Source: Shewanella mangrovisoli
GTDB lineage: Bacteria > Pseudomonadota > Gammaproteobacteria > Enterobacterales > Shewanellaceae
Direction of reading: 5' to 3'
Length of the DNA stretch: 64,000 nt
NCBI RefSeq assembly: GCF_019457635.1
Contig: NZ_CP080412.1
Location: 4,464,001-4,528,000, forward strand
Part shown: piece after piece, positions 30,931 through 40,645 of the stretch
Position numbering within the stretch: the first letter of the stretch is position 1
How the letters are laid out: the number at the start of each line of letters is the position of its first letter
Notes under the pieces: model-generated
Databases searched by the model: none
Told to the model about the DNA's origin: nothing
What the model saw: the letters and a program-made list of their open reading frames with translations, nothing else
Program-made: the position numbers and the translations under genes

Positions 30931-33783
30931 ATGCGATTAACCCGCAAAACAGACCAAGTCGTCGAGCCAAAAGTGCCCGCCCTCGGTCTTAATCGTCGCC
31001 AATTCTTAAAATCTGCAGGTCTTGCCACTGGTGGTATCGCCGCCGCGTCTATGCTTGGCACAGGTATGATGCGTAAAGCACAGGCGCAGGAACATATCCC
31101 CCACAATGCACCGACTGAAGTCAAACGTACCATTTGCTCTCACTGCGCTGTGGGTTGTGGTATCTATGCTGAAGTGCAAAACGGTGTGTGGACAGGTCAA
31201 GAACCCGCGTTCGATCATCCATTTAACCAAGGCGGCCACTGCGCGAAAGGGGCTGCACTGCGTGAACACGGCCACGGTGAAAAACGCCTGAAATACCCAA
31301 TGAAGTTAGAAGGCGGTAAGTGGAAGAAGATCTCTTGGGAACAAGCGATCAATGAAGTAGGCGATAAAATGACGGCGATTCGTCAAGAATCGGGTCCAGA
31401 CTCTATCTACTTTATGGGTAGTGCTAAGTTCTCTAACGAACAGGCTTATTTATATCGCAAACTCGCGGCACTGTGGGGCACAAACAACGTCGACCACTCA
31501 GCCCGTATTTGTCACTCTACCACGGTAGCCGGTGTTGCTAACACTTGGGGCTACGGTGCGCAAACCAACTCGTTAAACGATATCCGCAACTCTAAGTGCA
31601 TCATGTTCGTGGGTTCAAACCCAAGTGAAGCACACCCTGTCGCCATGCAACACATTCTGGTGGCAAAAGAGCGCGGCGCTAAGATCATCGTTGTTGACCC
31701 TCGTTTCACCCGTACTGCTGCCAAGTCTGACGAGTACGTGCATATCCGCCCAGGTACCGATATCCCCTTCATCTATGGTCTGTTATGGCACATTTTTGAA
31801 AACGGCTGGGAAGATAAAGAGTTCATCAATCAACGTGTTTACGGCATGGAACGTATTCGCGATGAAGTGAAAAAATATACCCCTGAAGAAGTCGAACACG
31901 TTGCTGGTGTGCCTAAGGCGCAAATGTACCGTATCGCTAAAATGTTAGCCGAAACCAAACCAGGCACCATCGTATGGTGTATGGGTGGTACTCAGCACCA
32001 CGTCGGTAACGCCAACACCCGTTCATACTGTATTTTACAGTTAGCACTGGGCAACATGGGCGTGTCTGGCGGCGGTACCAACATTTTCCGTGGCCACGAT
32101 AACGTGCAAGGTGCAACCGACTTTGGTTTGTTATTCGATAACTTACCCGGTTACTACGGCTTAACCTCAGGCGCCTGGGCGCACTGGTCTGGCGTTTGGG
32201 ACTTAGATCCTAAATGGGTTGCTGGCCGTTTCGACCAAGGCGAATACTTAGGTCAAACGCCACAAACCTCAACGGGTATCCCCTGCTCTCGCTGGCACGA
32301 CGGTGTACTAGAAGATAAAACCAAGATCGCGCAGAAGGACAATATCCGTCTGGCGTTCTTCTGGGGTCAATCGGTTAACACCGAAACCCGTGGCCGTGAA
32401 GTGCGTGAAGCGCTGAACAAGTTAGATACAGTGGTCGTTGTCGACCCAATCCCAACCATGGCAGGTGTGATGCACCAGCGTAAAGATGGGGTATATCTGC
32501 TCCCAGCGGCGACCCAATTTGAAACCTACGGCTCAGTGTCTGCCACTAACCGTTCGATTCAATGGCGCTCTAAAGTCATCGAGCCACTGTTTGAGTCTCT
32601 GCCTGACCACGTGATCATGTATAAACTGGCGAAAAAGCTAGGTATCGAAAAAGAATTCTGTAAGCACATCCAAGTAAATGGCGAAGAGCCATTGATTGAA
32701 GATGTGACTCGCGAGTTCAACAAAGGTATGTGGACCGTCGGTTACACAGGTCAAAGCCCAGAACGTTTGAAAATGCACCAAGAAAACTGGGGCACTTTCG
32801 ATGTAAACAGCCTGACCGCACCGGGCGGCCCAGCTAAAGGTGAAGTTTACGGCTTACCTTGGCCATGTTGGGGTACACCAGAAATGAAACACCCTGGTAC
32901 CCAAATTCTTTACGATCAATCTAAAGAAGTGAAAGACGGCGGCGGTACTTTCCGTGCCCGTTATGGTGTTGAACACAATGGCGTCAGCATTCTTGCCGAC
33001 GGTTCATTCTCCAAAGGCAGTGAAATTCAAGATGGTTATCCTGAGTTTACCGCCGACATGCTCAAGCAATTGGGTTGGTGGGATGACTTAACCGAAGAAG
33101 AGAAAAAATACGCCGAAGGCAAAAACTGGAAGACAGACCTGTCTGGCGGTATCCAACGTGTTGCAATCAAGCACGGCTGTATTCCTTTCGGTAACGCGAA
33201 GGCACGTTGTATCGTGTGGACTTTCCCAGACGATATCCCGCTGCACCGCGAGCCACTCTACACTCCTCGTCGTGACTTAGTCGCTAAGTACCCAACCTAC
33301 GAAGACCGTATGGTTGCTCGCCTACCGACGCTGTATAAGTCAATTCAAGATAAGGACTTTACCCAAGGCTTCCCACTGACACTGACCTCTGGTCGTTTAG
33401 TGGAATACGAAGGTGGTGGTGAAGAATCTCGTTCTAACCCTTGGTTGGCCGAGCTACAACAAGAAATGTTTATCGAAATGAACCCGGCAGACGCTGCTGA
33501 CCGTGGTATCCGTGACGGTGACAATGTCTTTGTTCATAGCCCTGAAGGCGCCAAGATCACAGTGAAGGCCATGGTGACACCACGGGTTGTTCCGGGTGAA
33601 TGTTTTATGCCATACCACTTCGCCGGTATCTTCGAAGGTGAAAACCTCGCGAAGAATTACCCAGAAGGTACAGTACCTTATGTACAAGGTGAATCGGCAA
33701 ACACCATTTTAACTTACGGCTATGACGTTGTGACTCAGATGCAAGAAACTAAGTCCAGCCTTTGCCAAGTTAGCAAAGCCTAA
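30931..33783 (+). CDS. fdhA: Formate dehydrogenase alpha subunit, Cys type, copy 1
   Basis: I start at the ATG at 30931 (MRLTRKTDQ), giving 950 residues; a GTG three codons earlier is less likely. A Tat signal NRRQFLKSAGLATGG is at about 26-40. A 4Fe-4S motif CSHCAVGCG follows (about 69-77) with a fourth Cys in GGHCAKGAAL. The active-site region ARICHSTTVAG carries Cys where E. coli FdnG has selenocysteine. The C-terminal molybdopterin-dinucleotide domain is present (GRLVEYEGGGEESRSNPWLA). It oxidises formate to CO2 in the periplasm and passes electrons to FdhB. Confidence 0.93.
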   Translation: MRLTRKTDQVVEPKVPALGLNRRQFLKSAGLATGGIAAASMLGTGMMRKAQAQEHIPHNAPTEVKRTICSHCAVGCGIYAEVQNGVWTGQEPAFDHPFNQGGHCAKGAALREHGHGEKRLKYPMKLEGGKWKKISWEQAINEVGDKMTAIRQESGPDSIYFMGSAKFSNEQAYLYRKLAALWGTNNVDHSARICHSTTVAGVANTWGYGAQTNSLNDIRNSKCIMFVGSNPSEAHPVAMQHILVAKERGAKIIVVDPRFTRTAAKSDEYVHIRPGTDIPFIYGLLWHIFENGWEDKEFINQRVYGMERIRDEVKKYTPEEVEHVAGVPKAQMYRIAKMLAETKPGTIVWCMGGTQHHVGNANTRSYCILQLALGNMGVSGGGTNIFRGHDNVQGATDFGLLFDNLPGYYGLTSGAWAHWSGVWDLDPKWVAGRFDQGEYLGQTPQTSTGIPCSRWHDGVLEDKTKIAQKDNIRLAFFWGQSVNTETRGREVREALNKLDTVVVVDPIPTMAGVMHQRKDGVYLLPAATQFETYGSVSATNRSIQWRSKVIEPLFESLPDHVIMYKLAKKLGIEKEFCKHIQVNGEEPLIEDVTREFNKGMWTVGYTGQSPERLKMHQENWGTFDVNSLTAPGGPAKGEVYGLPWPCWGTPEMKHPGTQILYDQSKEVKDGGGTFRARYGVEHNGVSILADGSFSKGSEIQDGYPEFTADMLKQLGWWDDLTEEEKKYAEGKNWKTDLSGGIQRVAIKHGCIPFGNAKARCIVWTFPDDIPLHREPLYTPRRDLVAKYPTYEDRMVARLPTLYKSIQDKDFTQGFPLTLTSGRLVEYEGGGEESRSNPWLAELQQEMFIEMNPADAADRGIRDGDNVFVHSPEGAKITVKAMVTPRVVPGECFMPYHFAGIFEGENLAKNYPEGTVPYVQGESANTILTYGYDVVTQMQETKSSLCQVSKA

Positions 33784-33809
33784 CCTACTTGATGAGGAGA
33801 TAAGCCATT

Positions 33810-34406
33810 ATGGCAGTCATGAAATTTTTGTGTGACACCAAACGCTGCATCGAGTGTAACGGCTGCGTCACAGCATGTAAAAACGAAAACGACTCCGCGC
33901 TTGAGTGGGGTATTCAACGTCGCCGCGTGGTGACGATTAACGATGGTCAACCGGGTGAAGCATCAATTTCAGTCGCATGTATGCACTGTACCGACGCTCC
34001 TTGCATGGCCGTATGTCCGGCAGATTGTTTCTACCGTACCGACGATGGCATTGTGCTACACAACAAAGATACCTGTATCGGTTGTGGCTACTGCTTCTAT
34101 GCCTGTCCGTTTGGTGCACCACAATTTCCGAAGAAAACCGCCTTCGGTAGCCGCGGTAAAATGGACAAGTGTACTTTCTGTGCCGGTGGCCCAGAAGAAA
34201 CCTTCTCCGAAGCCGAGCATAAAAAATACGGTGCAAACCGTATTGCAGAAGGCAAGCTACCTATGTGTGCTGAGCTTTGCTCAACCAAAGCGCTGCTTGC
34301 GGGTGATGCGGAAGTGGTATCAAACATCTACCGTCAACGTATGGCCTCTCGAGGCAATCCTAACGTGATTTGGGGCTACAACCCAAAGACCGGTGAGATT
34401 AACTAA
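33810..34406 (+). CDS. fdhB: Formate dehydrogenase iron-sulfur subunit, copy 1
   Basis: This 198-residue protein has four 4Fe-4S cluster motifs: CIECNGCVTACKNE (about 13-26), CMHCTDAPCMAVCP, CIGCGYCFYACPFG, and the split CTFC ... CAELCSTKAL. It conveys electrons from the FdhA molybdopterin site to cytochrome b. It has no export signal of its own, so it presumably travels with Tat-exported FdhA. Unlike E. coli FdnH there is no C-terminal membrane anchor. Confidence 0.93.
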   Translation: MAVMKFLCDTKRCIECNGCVTACKNENDSALEWGIQRRRVVTINDGQPGEASISVACMHCTDAPCMAVCPADCFYRTDDGIVLHNKDTCIGCGYCFYACPFGAPQFPKKTAFGSRGKMDKCTFCAGGPEETFSEAEHKKYGANRIAEGKLPMCAELCSTKALLAGDAEVVSNIYRQRMASRGNPNVIWGYNPKTGEIN

Positions 34407-34455
34407 GCAGAGTGAAGGTTAGGGAGTCATCCCTAACCTCTGGCAAGGAGTGAAA

Positions 34456-35484
34456 ATGTTAAACAAACAGTTAAACAAATCACTGCGCAGTCTGTTTGCT
34501 CTGATGGTACTCGTGATGGGATTGGGCCTAGGTTCAGTAATGAGCGCAAGCCCAGTACAGGCAAGTGATCAGCAATCGAGTCAACAACAGGCGAAAGCGC
34601 AAACCAGCGAAGCCGATCTGTGGCGCGCAGTAAAGTCGGGTGAAACTGGCTATACCACGGCCAAAGGGGTCGAAACTGGAGTGTTGATTAACGTTGCCGG
34701 TAACCAAGGTAAAGAACTGAGAAACCAATACATCACCCCAATTATGGCCTTGGCTGTAACGGGTGTGTTTGGCGCTTTCTTACTGTTTTACCTGGTGAAT
34801 GGTCCTTCAAGACTCAGCCACGGCTTTTCAGGCAAGATGGTGGCACGTTGGTCTAAGGCGGATCTTTGGATCCACTGGATCATGGCAATTAGCTGTCTCA
34901 CACTGATGTTTACCGGCTTAACCATTATGCTCGGTAAGCATGTTGTGCAAGAGCTGCTAGGGCCGGACATCTGGGCACCGCTGATCTACGGCAGTAAAAC
35001 CGTGCACGACTGGGCTGGCCCGATTTTCATCATGGCGTGGATTGTCTGCGTGGTGAAATGGATGCCGCTACAAACCTTTAAGATGTACGATCTTAAATGG
35101 TTCTTAGTGGTCGGTGGCTATATCAACTTTGGCCCATTCAAAGGCAAACACCCTGACAGTGGTTTTGCTAACGCCGGTGAAAAAATGTGGTTCTGGACAC
35201 TGACCCTATTCGGGCTGTTTATCAGTGTGTCTGGCATCATGTTGGTATTACCCGGCTTAGATCTGCCCCGTGAAGCCTCAATGGGCGCGCTGCTGATCCA
35301 CTCGATCAGTGCCGTTATCCTGATTGCCTTTACCATAGTGCATATCTGGATGGCGACCGTACTCAGTGAAGGCGGTATGGAGTGTATGAAGTCTGGCTAT
35401 TGTGATGAAAACTGGGCAATCCAGCACCACAATTTATGGTATGACGAAATCAAAGCCAACGGCAGTCTGCGTTATAAAGACTAA
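34456..35484 (+). CDS. fdhC: Formate dehydrogenase cytochrome b subunit, copy 1
   Basis: I start at the ATG at 34456, six bases after AAGGAG; this gives 342 residues. There is an N-terminal signal-like segment (FALMVLVMGLGLGSVMSA), a periplasmic stretch, then four membrane helices. Candidate haem ligands are the His in ADLWIHWIMAISCL, SKTVHDWAGPIF and AFTIVHIWMA. The segment FGPFKGKHPDSGFANAGEKMWFW is unusually conserved between the two copies. It anchors the complex and reduces quinone. Confidence 0.92.
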   Translation: MLNKQLNKSLRSLFALMVLVMGLGLGSVMSASPVQASDQQSSQQQAKAQTSEADLWRAVKSGETGYTTAKGVETGVLINVAGNQGKELRNQYITPIMALAVTGVFGAFLLFYLVNGPSRLSHGFSGKMVARWSKADLWIHWIMAISCLTLMFTGLTIMLGKHVVQELLGPDIWAPLIYGSKTVHDWAGPIFIMAWIVCVVKWMPLQTFKMYDLKWFLVVGGYINFGPFKGKHPDSGFANAGEKMWFWTLTLFGLFISVSGIMLVLPGLDLPREASMGALLIHSISAVILIAFTIVHIWMATVLSEGGMECMKSGYCDENWAIQHHNLWYDEIKANGSLRYKD

Positions 35485-35507
35485 CTAAAACCTAATGCTT
35501 TACCCCA

Positions 35508-35541
35508 ATAAAAACACCTCGCACAGCGGGGTGTTTTTTTA
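35508..35541 (+). terminator. Terminator of fdh operon 1
   Basis: AAAACACCTCGC pairs with GCGGGGTGTTTT with one mismatch around a short loop, followed by TTT. It lies 25 bp after fdhC. Confidence 0.85.
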
Positions 35542-35864
35542 GCCAGAACCCAAACAACAAACCATTAACAAGCGTTTCATTTTTATCCGAAAATCGACCC
35601 ATTTTTTCGCGCTCACACAAGTGCTGAAACCATGAGCGAGTTAACGCTTTTGCATCAGCGCGCCTGCCTGTCAGGCTGCAAACTGTTCTAGATCAAATCC
35701 TACTCAATCTTTTCCTACTATATTGCCCTCACGCGCGATGATTAACGGCAAGCAAGATGATTTCATTATCTTTTCCACCTCTAATCTTCACTTTTTGATA
35801 ACAAGTTAAACCCCTCGAAAAGTCGCGCCATCCAAGAACCATAACCCCTCATTCAGGAGTCAGC
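35542..35864 (+). other. Intergenic region upstream of fdh operon 2
   Basis: This 323-bp stretch must hold the promoter of the second operon, since a terminator precedes it. I see no sigma-54-like GG-N10-GC pair comparable to the one at 26785. CTAGATCAAATCC near 35690 has an ATCAA half like an FNR/Crp site but lacks the other half. The two operons are therefore probably regulated differently. Confidence 0.5.
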
Positions 35865-36065
35865 ATGAAGCAACAACCTAGCGATTTATCTCGCCGTTCT
35901 TTGCTTAAAGCACTCACCGTTGGCAGCGTTGCCGGCGCCGCAATTGCCGCTACCGGCATGAGCGCAGCCCAAGCCAGCGAGAGCAGCAAGGTAACAACCA
36001 AAGAGCCTAAGGGTTACCACGAAACTGCGCACATTATCAGCTATTACGATAGCCTGCGTAGCTAA
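35865..36065 (+). CDS. Small twin-arginine protein of formate dehydrogenase operon 2
   Basis: This 66-residue paralogue of the protein at 30716 carries a Tat signal SRRSLLKALTVGSVAGAAIA. The mature tail GYHETAHIISYYDSLRS parallels YRETDHIRNYYASLNN of copy 1. The signal and the short tail are kept in both copies while the middle has diverged, which argues that the exported tail has a function. An AGGAG site precedes it and fdhA follows after 17 bp. Confidence 0.85.
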   Translation: MKQQPSDLSRRSLLKALTVGSVAGAAIAATGMSAAQASESSKVTTKEPKGYHETAHIISYYDSLRS

Positions 36066-36082
36066 TCTAGGAGAAGTCAGCG

Positions 36083-38935
36083 ATGAAGTTAACTCGCAAG
36101 TCCGATGTCGCCCAAGTGGCCGACAAACCGACGTTAGGCATTAGCCGTCGTCAATTTATCAAGCAAGCAGGTATTACTACCGGTGGTATCGCAGCCGCTT
36201 CTCTGCTGGGTACTGGCATGATGCGCCGCGCAGAAGCCAAAGATGTGCCACACGACGCGCCGATCGAAGTTAAACGTACGATTTGTAGTGCCTGTGCTGT
36301 GGGTTGTGGTCTGTATGCCGAAGTGCAAAATGGTGTGTGGACAGGTCAAGAACCTGCATTCGATCACCCATTCAATGCCGGCGGTCACTGCGCGAAAGGT
36401 GCTGCACTGCGTGAGCATGGCCACGGTGAAAAACGCCTGAAATACCCAATGAAATTGGTTGATGGCAAGTGGAAAAAAATCTCTTGGGAAGATGCGATTA
36501 ACGAAGTGGGCGACCAAATGCTCAACATTCGTAAAGAATCTGGCCCAGACTCTGTGTACTTCATGGGTAGCGCTAAGTTCTCTAACGAAGGCTGCTATAT
36601 GTACCGCAAACTGGCGGCCATGTGGGGCACAAACAACGTCGACCACTCTGCTCGTATTTGTCACTCTACCACGGTAGCCGGTGTTGCTAACACTTGGGGT
36701 TACGGTGCGCAAACTAACTCTTTCAACGACATTCAGAATGCCAATGCTATCTTCCTGATCGGGGCAAACCCAGCGGAAGCGCATCCAGTATCAATGCAAC
36801 ACATTCTGATCGCCAAAGAGAAAAACAACGCGAAAATCATCGTTGTTGACCCACGTTTCTCTCGCACTGCCGCACACTCAGATCTGCACTGCGCGATTCG
36901 TCCAGGTACCGACATTCCCTTTATCTACGGTATGTTATGGCACATTTTCGAAAACGGTTGGGAAGATAAAACCTTTATCCAACAACGCGTATTCGAGATG
37001 GAAACCATCCGCGAAGAAGTGAAAAAATTCCCACCTAAAGAAGTGGCGGATATCACTGGCGTGAGCGAAGAAGTGGTTTATCAAGCCGCAAAACTGATGG
37101 CAGAAAACCGTCCAGGTACTGTGATTTGGTGTATGGGTGGTACTCAGCACCACGTCGGTAACGCTAACACCCGTGCTTACTGTATTCTGCAATTAGCCTT
37201 AGGCAACATGGGCGTTTCTGGCGGCGGTACTAACATTTTCCGTGGCCACGACAACGTACAGGGCGCGACTGACTTAGGTCTGCTGTTCGACAACCTGCCA
37301 GGTTACTACGGTTTAACCTCAGCCGCTTGGACTCACTGGACCCATGTGTGGGATCTGGATATGGAGTGGGTGAAGAGCCGCTTCGATCAAAACGCCTACT
37401 TAGGCAAAGATCCAATGACCACCCCAGGTATTCCTTGTTCTCGCTGGCATGATGGCGTGTTAGAAGACAAGAGCAAGCTGGCACAGAAAGACAACATCCG
37501 TATGGCCTTCTTCTGGGGTCAATCGGTCAACACTGAAACCCGTCAACGTGAAGTGCGTGATGCCTTAGACAAGATGGACACAGTAGTAGTTGTCGACCCA
37601 TTCCCAACCATGGCGGGTGTTATGCACCGTCGTAAGAATGGCGTGTATCTGTTACCTGCTGCGACTCAGTTTGAAACTCAAGGTTCAGTGTCTAACTCAG
37701 GCCGTTCTATCCAATGGCGTGAGCAGGTTATCCAACCTTTATTCGAGTCAAAAACCGACATCGAAATCATGTACCGTTTAGCGCAAAAACTCGGTATCGC
37801 CGAGCAATACACTAAACGCATCGCCAAAGAAAACGGCTTACCGGTTATCGAAGAAATCACCCGTGAAATCAACCGCGGCATGTGGACCATCGGTATGACA
37901 GGTCAAAGCCCTGAGCGTATCAAGCTGCACACCCAAAACTGGGGCACTTTCAGCAACAAGACGCTCGAAGCCGCTGGCGGCCCAGCGAAGGGCGAAACCT
38001 ACGGTTTACCTTGGCCATGTTGGGGCACACCAGAAGCTAAACACCCTGGTACCCAAATTCTGTATAACCAATCCAAACACGTTAAAGACGGCGGCGGTAA
38101 CTTCCGTGCTCGTTATGGCGTTGAATACAATGGTAAAAACCTGCTGGCCGAAGGCTCTTTCTCTAAAGGTGCCGAGATCCAAGACGGTTACCCAGAATTT
38201 ACCGATAAGCTGCTGAAGCAACTCGGTTGGTGGGATGACCTGACAGCGGAAGAAAAAGCCGAAGCAGAAGGCCGCAACTGGAAGACCGACTTATCAGGCG
38301 GTATCGTGCGCGTGGCAATCAAGCACGGTTGTATTCCATTTGGTAACGCTAAAGCCCGTTGTATTGTTTGGACTTTCCCAGACCAAGTGCCAGTTCACCG
38401 CGAGCCGTTATACACAGCACGCCGTGACTTAGTGGCTAAATACCCAACCTACGACGATATGCAAGTTCATCGTCTGCCAACACTGTACAAGTCAATCCAA
38501 GAGAAAGACTTCAGCGGCAAGTACCCACTGGTACTGACCTCTGGTCGTTTAGTGGAATACGAAGGTGGTGGTGAAGAATCTCGTTCTAACCCATGGCTGG
38601 CTGAGCTTCAACAGGAAATGTTTGTTGAAATCAACCCAGGTGACGCAGCCGATCGCGGTATCCGCAACGGTGAGTTTGTGTGGTTAGAGGGCGCCGAAGG
38701 TGGCCGCATTAAAGTACAAGCTCTGGTAACGCCACGCGTTAAACCAGGTGTGACCTTTATGCCATACCACTTTGCGGGTGTGATGCACGGTGAAAGCTTA
38801 GCGCCTAACTACCCTGAGGGCACTGTGCCTTACGTTATCGGTGAATCCGCTAACACGGCACTGACCTATGGTTATGACCCTGTGACTCAAATGCAGGAAA
38901 CCAAAGCGTCGCTCTGTCAGATCGTTAAAGCGTAA
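36083..38935 (+). CDS. fdhA: Formate dehydrogenase alpha subunit, Cys type, copy 2
   Basis: This 950-residue paralogue of the protein at 30931 has Tat signal SRRQFIKQAGITTGG and 4Fe-4S motif CSACAVGCG. The same active-site ARICHSTTVAG carries Cys in place of selenocysteine, and the C-terminal domain GRLVEYEGGGEESRSNPWLA is preserved. Differences cluster in surface-like stretches (for example VWDLDMEWVKSRFDQNAY versus VWDLDPKWVAGRFDQGEY). It is predicted to be a periplasmic formate oxidase with its own FdhB and FdhC. An AGGAGA site supports the start. Confidence 0.93.
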   Translation: MKLTRKSDVAQVADKPTLGISRRQFIKQAGITTGGIAAASLLGTGMMRRAEAKDVPHDAPIEVKRTICSACAVGCGLYAEVQNGVWTGQEPAFDHPFNAGGHCAKGAALREHGHGEKRLKYPMKLVDGKWKKISWEDAINEVGDQMLNIRKESGPDSVYFMGSAKFSNEGCYMYRKLAAMWGTNNVDHSARICHSTTVAGVANTWGYGAQTNSFNDIQNANAIFLIGANPAEAHPVSMQHILIAKEKNNAKIIVVDPRFSRTAAHSDLHCAIRPGTDIPFIYGMLWHIFENGWEDKTFIQQRVFEMETIREEVKKFPPKEVADITGVSEEVVYQAAKLMAENRPGTVIWCMGGTQHHVGNANTRAYCILQLALGNMGVSGGGTNIFRGHDNVQGATDLGLLFDNLPGYYGLTSAAWTHWTHVWDLDMEWVKSRFDQNAYLGKDPMTTPGIPCSRWHDGVLEDKSKLAQKDNIRMAFFWGQSVNTETRQREVRDALDKMDTVVVVDPFPTMAGVMHRRKNGVYLLPAATQFETQGSVSNSGRSIQWREQVIQPLFESKTDIEIMYRLAQKLGIAEQYTKRIAKENGLPVIEEITREINRGMWTIGMTGQSPERIKLHTQNWGTFSNKTLEAAGGPAKGETYGLPWPCWGTPEAKHPGTQILYNQSKHVKDGGGNFRARYGVEYNGKNLLAEGSFSKGAEIQDGYPEFTDKLLKQLGWWDDLTAEEKAEAEGRNWKTDLSGGIVRVAIKHGCIPFGNAKARCIVWTFPDQVPVHREPLYTARRDLVAKYPTYDDMQVHRLPTLYKSIQEKDFSGKYPLVLTSGRLVEYEGGGEESRSNPWLAELQQEMFVEINPGDAADRGIRNGEFVWLEGAEGGRIKVQALVTPRVKPGVTFMPYHFAGVMHGESLAPNYPEGTVPYVIGESANTALTYGYDPVTQMQETKASLCQIVKA

Positions 38936-38964
38936 GTGCAGCTTAAGCTAGGAGAATTGCCACT

Positions 38965-39534
38965 ATGGCTACAATGAAATTTTTGTGTGATACCAAGCGC
39001 TGCATCGAATGTAACGGCTGTGTCACCGCATGTAAAAACGAAAACGATTCCGCTCTCGAGTGGGGTATCCAACGCCGCCGCGTCGTGACTATCAATGATG
39101 GTCAACCCGGTGAAGCTTCAATCTCTGTCGCCTGTATGCATTGCTCAGACGCGCCATGTATGGCGGTTTGCCCAGCAAACTGCTTCTACAGAACCGAAGA
39201 CGGCATTGTGCTACACAACAAAGATGCCTGTATTGGTTGCGGTTACTGCTTGTATGCTTGTCCATTTGGCGCACCACAGTTCCCGAAAAAAGGTGCCTTT
39301 GGTAGCCGCGGTAAGATGGATAAATGTACCTTCTGTGCTGGCGGCCCAGAAGAAAACCACTCAGAGGCAGAGCGCCAGAAGTACGGCTCAAACCGTATTG
39401 CCGAAGGCAAACTGCCAATGTGCGCAGAACTATGTGCGACTAAGGCCCTGTTAGCGGGTGATGCAGAAGTGGTTTCTAGCATCTTCCGTGAGCGTGTGGC
39501 TTACCGTGGCGCTAAAAACGCGGCTTGGAATTAA
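38965..39534 (+). CDS. fdhB: Formate dehydrogenase iron-sulfur subunit, copy 2
   Basis: At 189 residues it is nearly identical in its first 100 residues to the protein at 33810, with all four cluster motifs (CIECNGCVTACKNE, CMHCSDAPCMAVCP, CIGCGYCLYACPFG, CTFC ... CAELCATKAL). It is nine residues shorter at the C terminus, ending YRGAKNAAWN. It transfers electrons from FdhA copy 2 to the cytochrome b subunit encoded next. Confidence 0.93.
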   Translation: MATMKFLCDTKRCIECNGCVTACKNENDSALEWGIQRRRVVTINDGQPGEASISVACMHCSDAPCMAVCPANCFYRTEDGIVLHNKDACIGCGYCLYACPFGAPQFPKKGAFGSRGKMDKCTFCAGGPEENHSEAERQKYGSNRIAEGKLPMCAELCATKALLAGDAEVVSSIFRERVAYRGAKNAAWN

Positions 39535-39607
39535 TTCAGGTCACAGGATCTGTCCACAGACTTAGCTTGGCGCCTGCGAGCAGGCGCCACTAAGCGAGAG
39601 AGGATGT

Positions 39608-40594
39608 ATGATGAACAAATGGTTCAAACACATAGGTTTAGCCATAGCACTGCTATTTAGTGCCGTGTGTCTAGCCAATGGTGGTGATGAACAGGCGCTC
39701 CAACCTCAAGCCTCTGATGCCCAAATTTGGGCACAGCTGAAGGACGGCGCCACGGGATACACTACCTCCCAAAGCGAGTTCCACGCACAACCGATCAATA
39801 CCTATGATCTGCGCGTGCTGGAGCTGCGTAGCGACTGGTTAGCGCCGGCCTTAATGGCGGCGTTATTCGGCATGATCATTATCTTTGTCTTATTTATCAA
39901 GGTGAACGGCATCTCCAAGCTACACCATGGTTTTTCGGGCAAGCTAGTGCATCGCTGGTCAAAGTTCGACGTTTCAATCCACTGGTTAGGTGCGATTCCG
40001 TGCTTAATGTTGATTTTAACGGGCTTAACTTTGTTAGCGGGTCGTTTCTTCTTCCAACCTTGGTTGGGCGAAGGCATCTGGGAAGCCATAGTCTATGGCG
40101 CGAAGCAAATCCACGATGTGATGGCGATTCCGTTCATGATCGGCTGGGCATTGATGACAGTGTTATGGGCGAAGAACCAGCTGCCAAAAATGTACGACGT
40201 GAAGTGGTTCCTCGTTGTTGGCGGTTACATCAACTTTGGTCCCTTCAAAGGTAAGCACCCTGACGCAGGTTTTGCTAACGCCGGTGAGAAAATGTGGTTC
40301 TGGGCCTTCGCCCTGTTTGGATTAGTGATTTCTGCCTCAGGCATGTTGTTACTGTTCCCAAATCTTTTCGAACCAAGCCGCACCTTAAGCTTAATCGCGC
40401 TGGTATTGCACTCAGTGAGCGCCATCGTGATCTGCGCCTTCTCTATCGTGCATATCTTCATGGCAACGGTCATGTCTGAAGGCGGTATGGAGTGTATGGT
40501 GTCTGGTTATTGTGATGAAAACTGGGCAACCCAACACCACAACCTGTGGTACGACGAAATCAAGGCTAACGGCACACTCAAATATAAAGAGTAA
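39608..40594 (+). CDS. fdhC: Formate dehydrogenase cytochrome b subunit, copy 2
   Basis: This 328-residue paralogue of the protein at 34456 has N-terminal signal-like segment HIGLAIALLFSAVCLANGG, then the shared cytochrome b body with FDVSIHWLGAIPCL, AKQIHDVMAIPF, FGPFKGKHPDAGFANAGEK and FSIVHIFMATVMSEGG. Two consecutive ATG codons (39608, 39611) can serve as start. The periplasmic N-terminal segment is the most diverged part between the copies, which could reflect partner specificity. Confidence 0.92.
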   Translation: MMNKWFKHIGLAIALLFSAVCLANGGDEQALQPQASDAQIWAQLKDGATGYTTSQSEFHAQPINTYDLRVLELRSDWLAPALMAALFGMIIIFVLFIKVNGISKLHHGFSGKLVHRWSKFDVSIHWLGAIPCLMLILTGLTLLAGRFFFQPWLGEGIWEAIVYGAKQIHDVMAIPFMIGWALMTVLWAKNQLPKMYDVKWFLVVGGYINFGPFKGKHPDAGFANAGEKMWFWAFALFGLVISASGMLLLFPNLFEPSRTLSLIALVLHSVSAIVICAFSIVHIFMATVMSEGGMECMVSGYCDENWATQHHNLWYDEIKANGTLKYKE

Positions 40595-40612
40595 GCGATT
40601 CGCTGACTGATT

Positions 40613-40645
40613 AAACACCCCAGCAGGGCAACTGCTGGGGTGTTT
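40613..40645 (+). terminator. Terminator of fdh operon 2
   Basis: AAACACCCCAGCAG pairs perfectly with CTGCTGGGGTGTTT around a 5-nt loop, followed by T-rich DNA. Confidence 0.9.

Larger units (their letters stand above)
30716..35484 (+). repeat. First copy of the duplicated formate dehydrogenase operon
   Basis: Four genes (Tat peptide, fdhA, fdhB, fdhC) recur in identical order and orientation at 35865-40594. The protein similarity is strong throughout and many stretches match at DNA level. The copies differ more in the Tat peptide, in FdhC and in the intergenic DNA, so the duplication is not recent. Confidence 0.9.
35865..40594 (+). repeat. Second copy of the duplicated formate dehydrogenase operon
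   Basis: This is the counterpart of 30716-35484, with the same four genes in the same order. FdhA is exactly the same length in both copies (950 residues). Confidence 0.9.

Noticed and set aside
31501..31550. Selenocysteine codon in formate dehydrogenase
   Set aside because: The active-site codon in both copies is TGT (Cys), with no in-frame TGA, so no Sec insertion is needed.
35690..35705. FNR/Crp site upstream of fdh operon 2
   Set aside because: Only one half (ATCAA) is present; the opposite half is missing at the required spacing.
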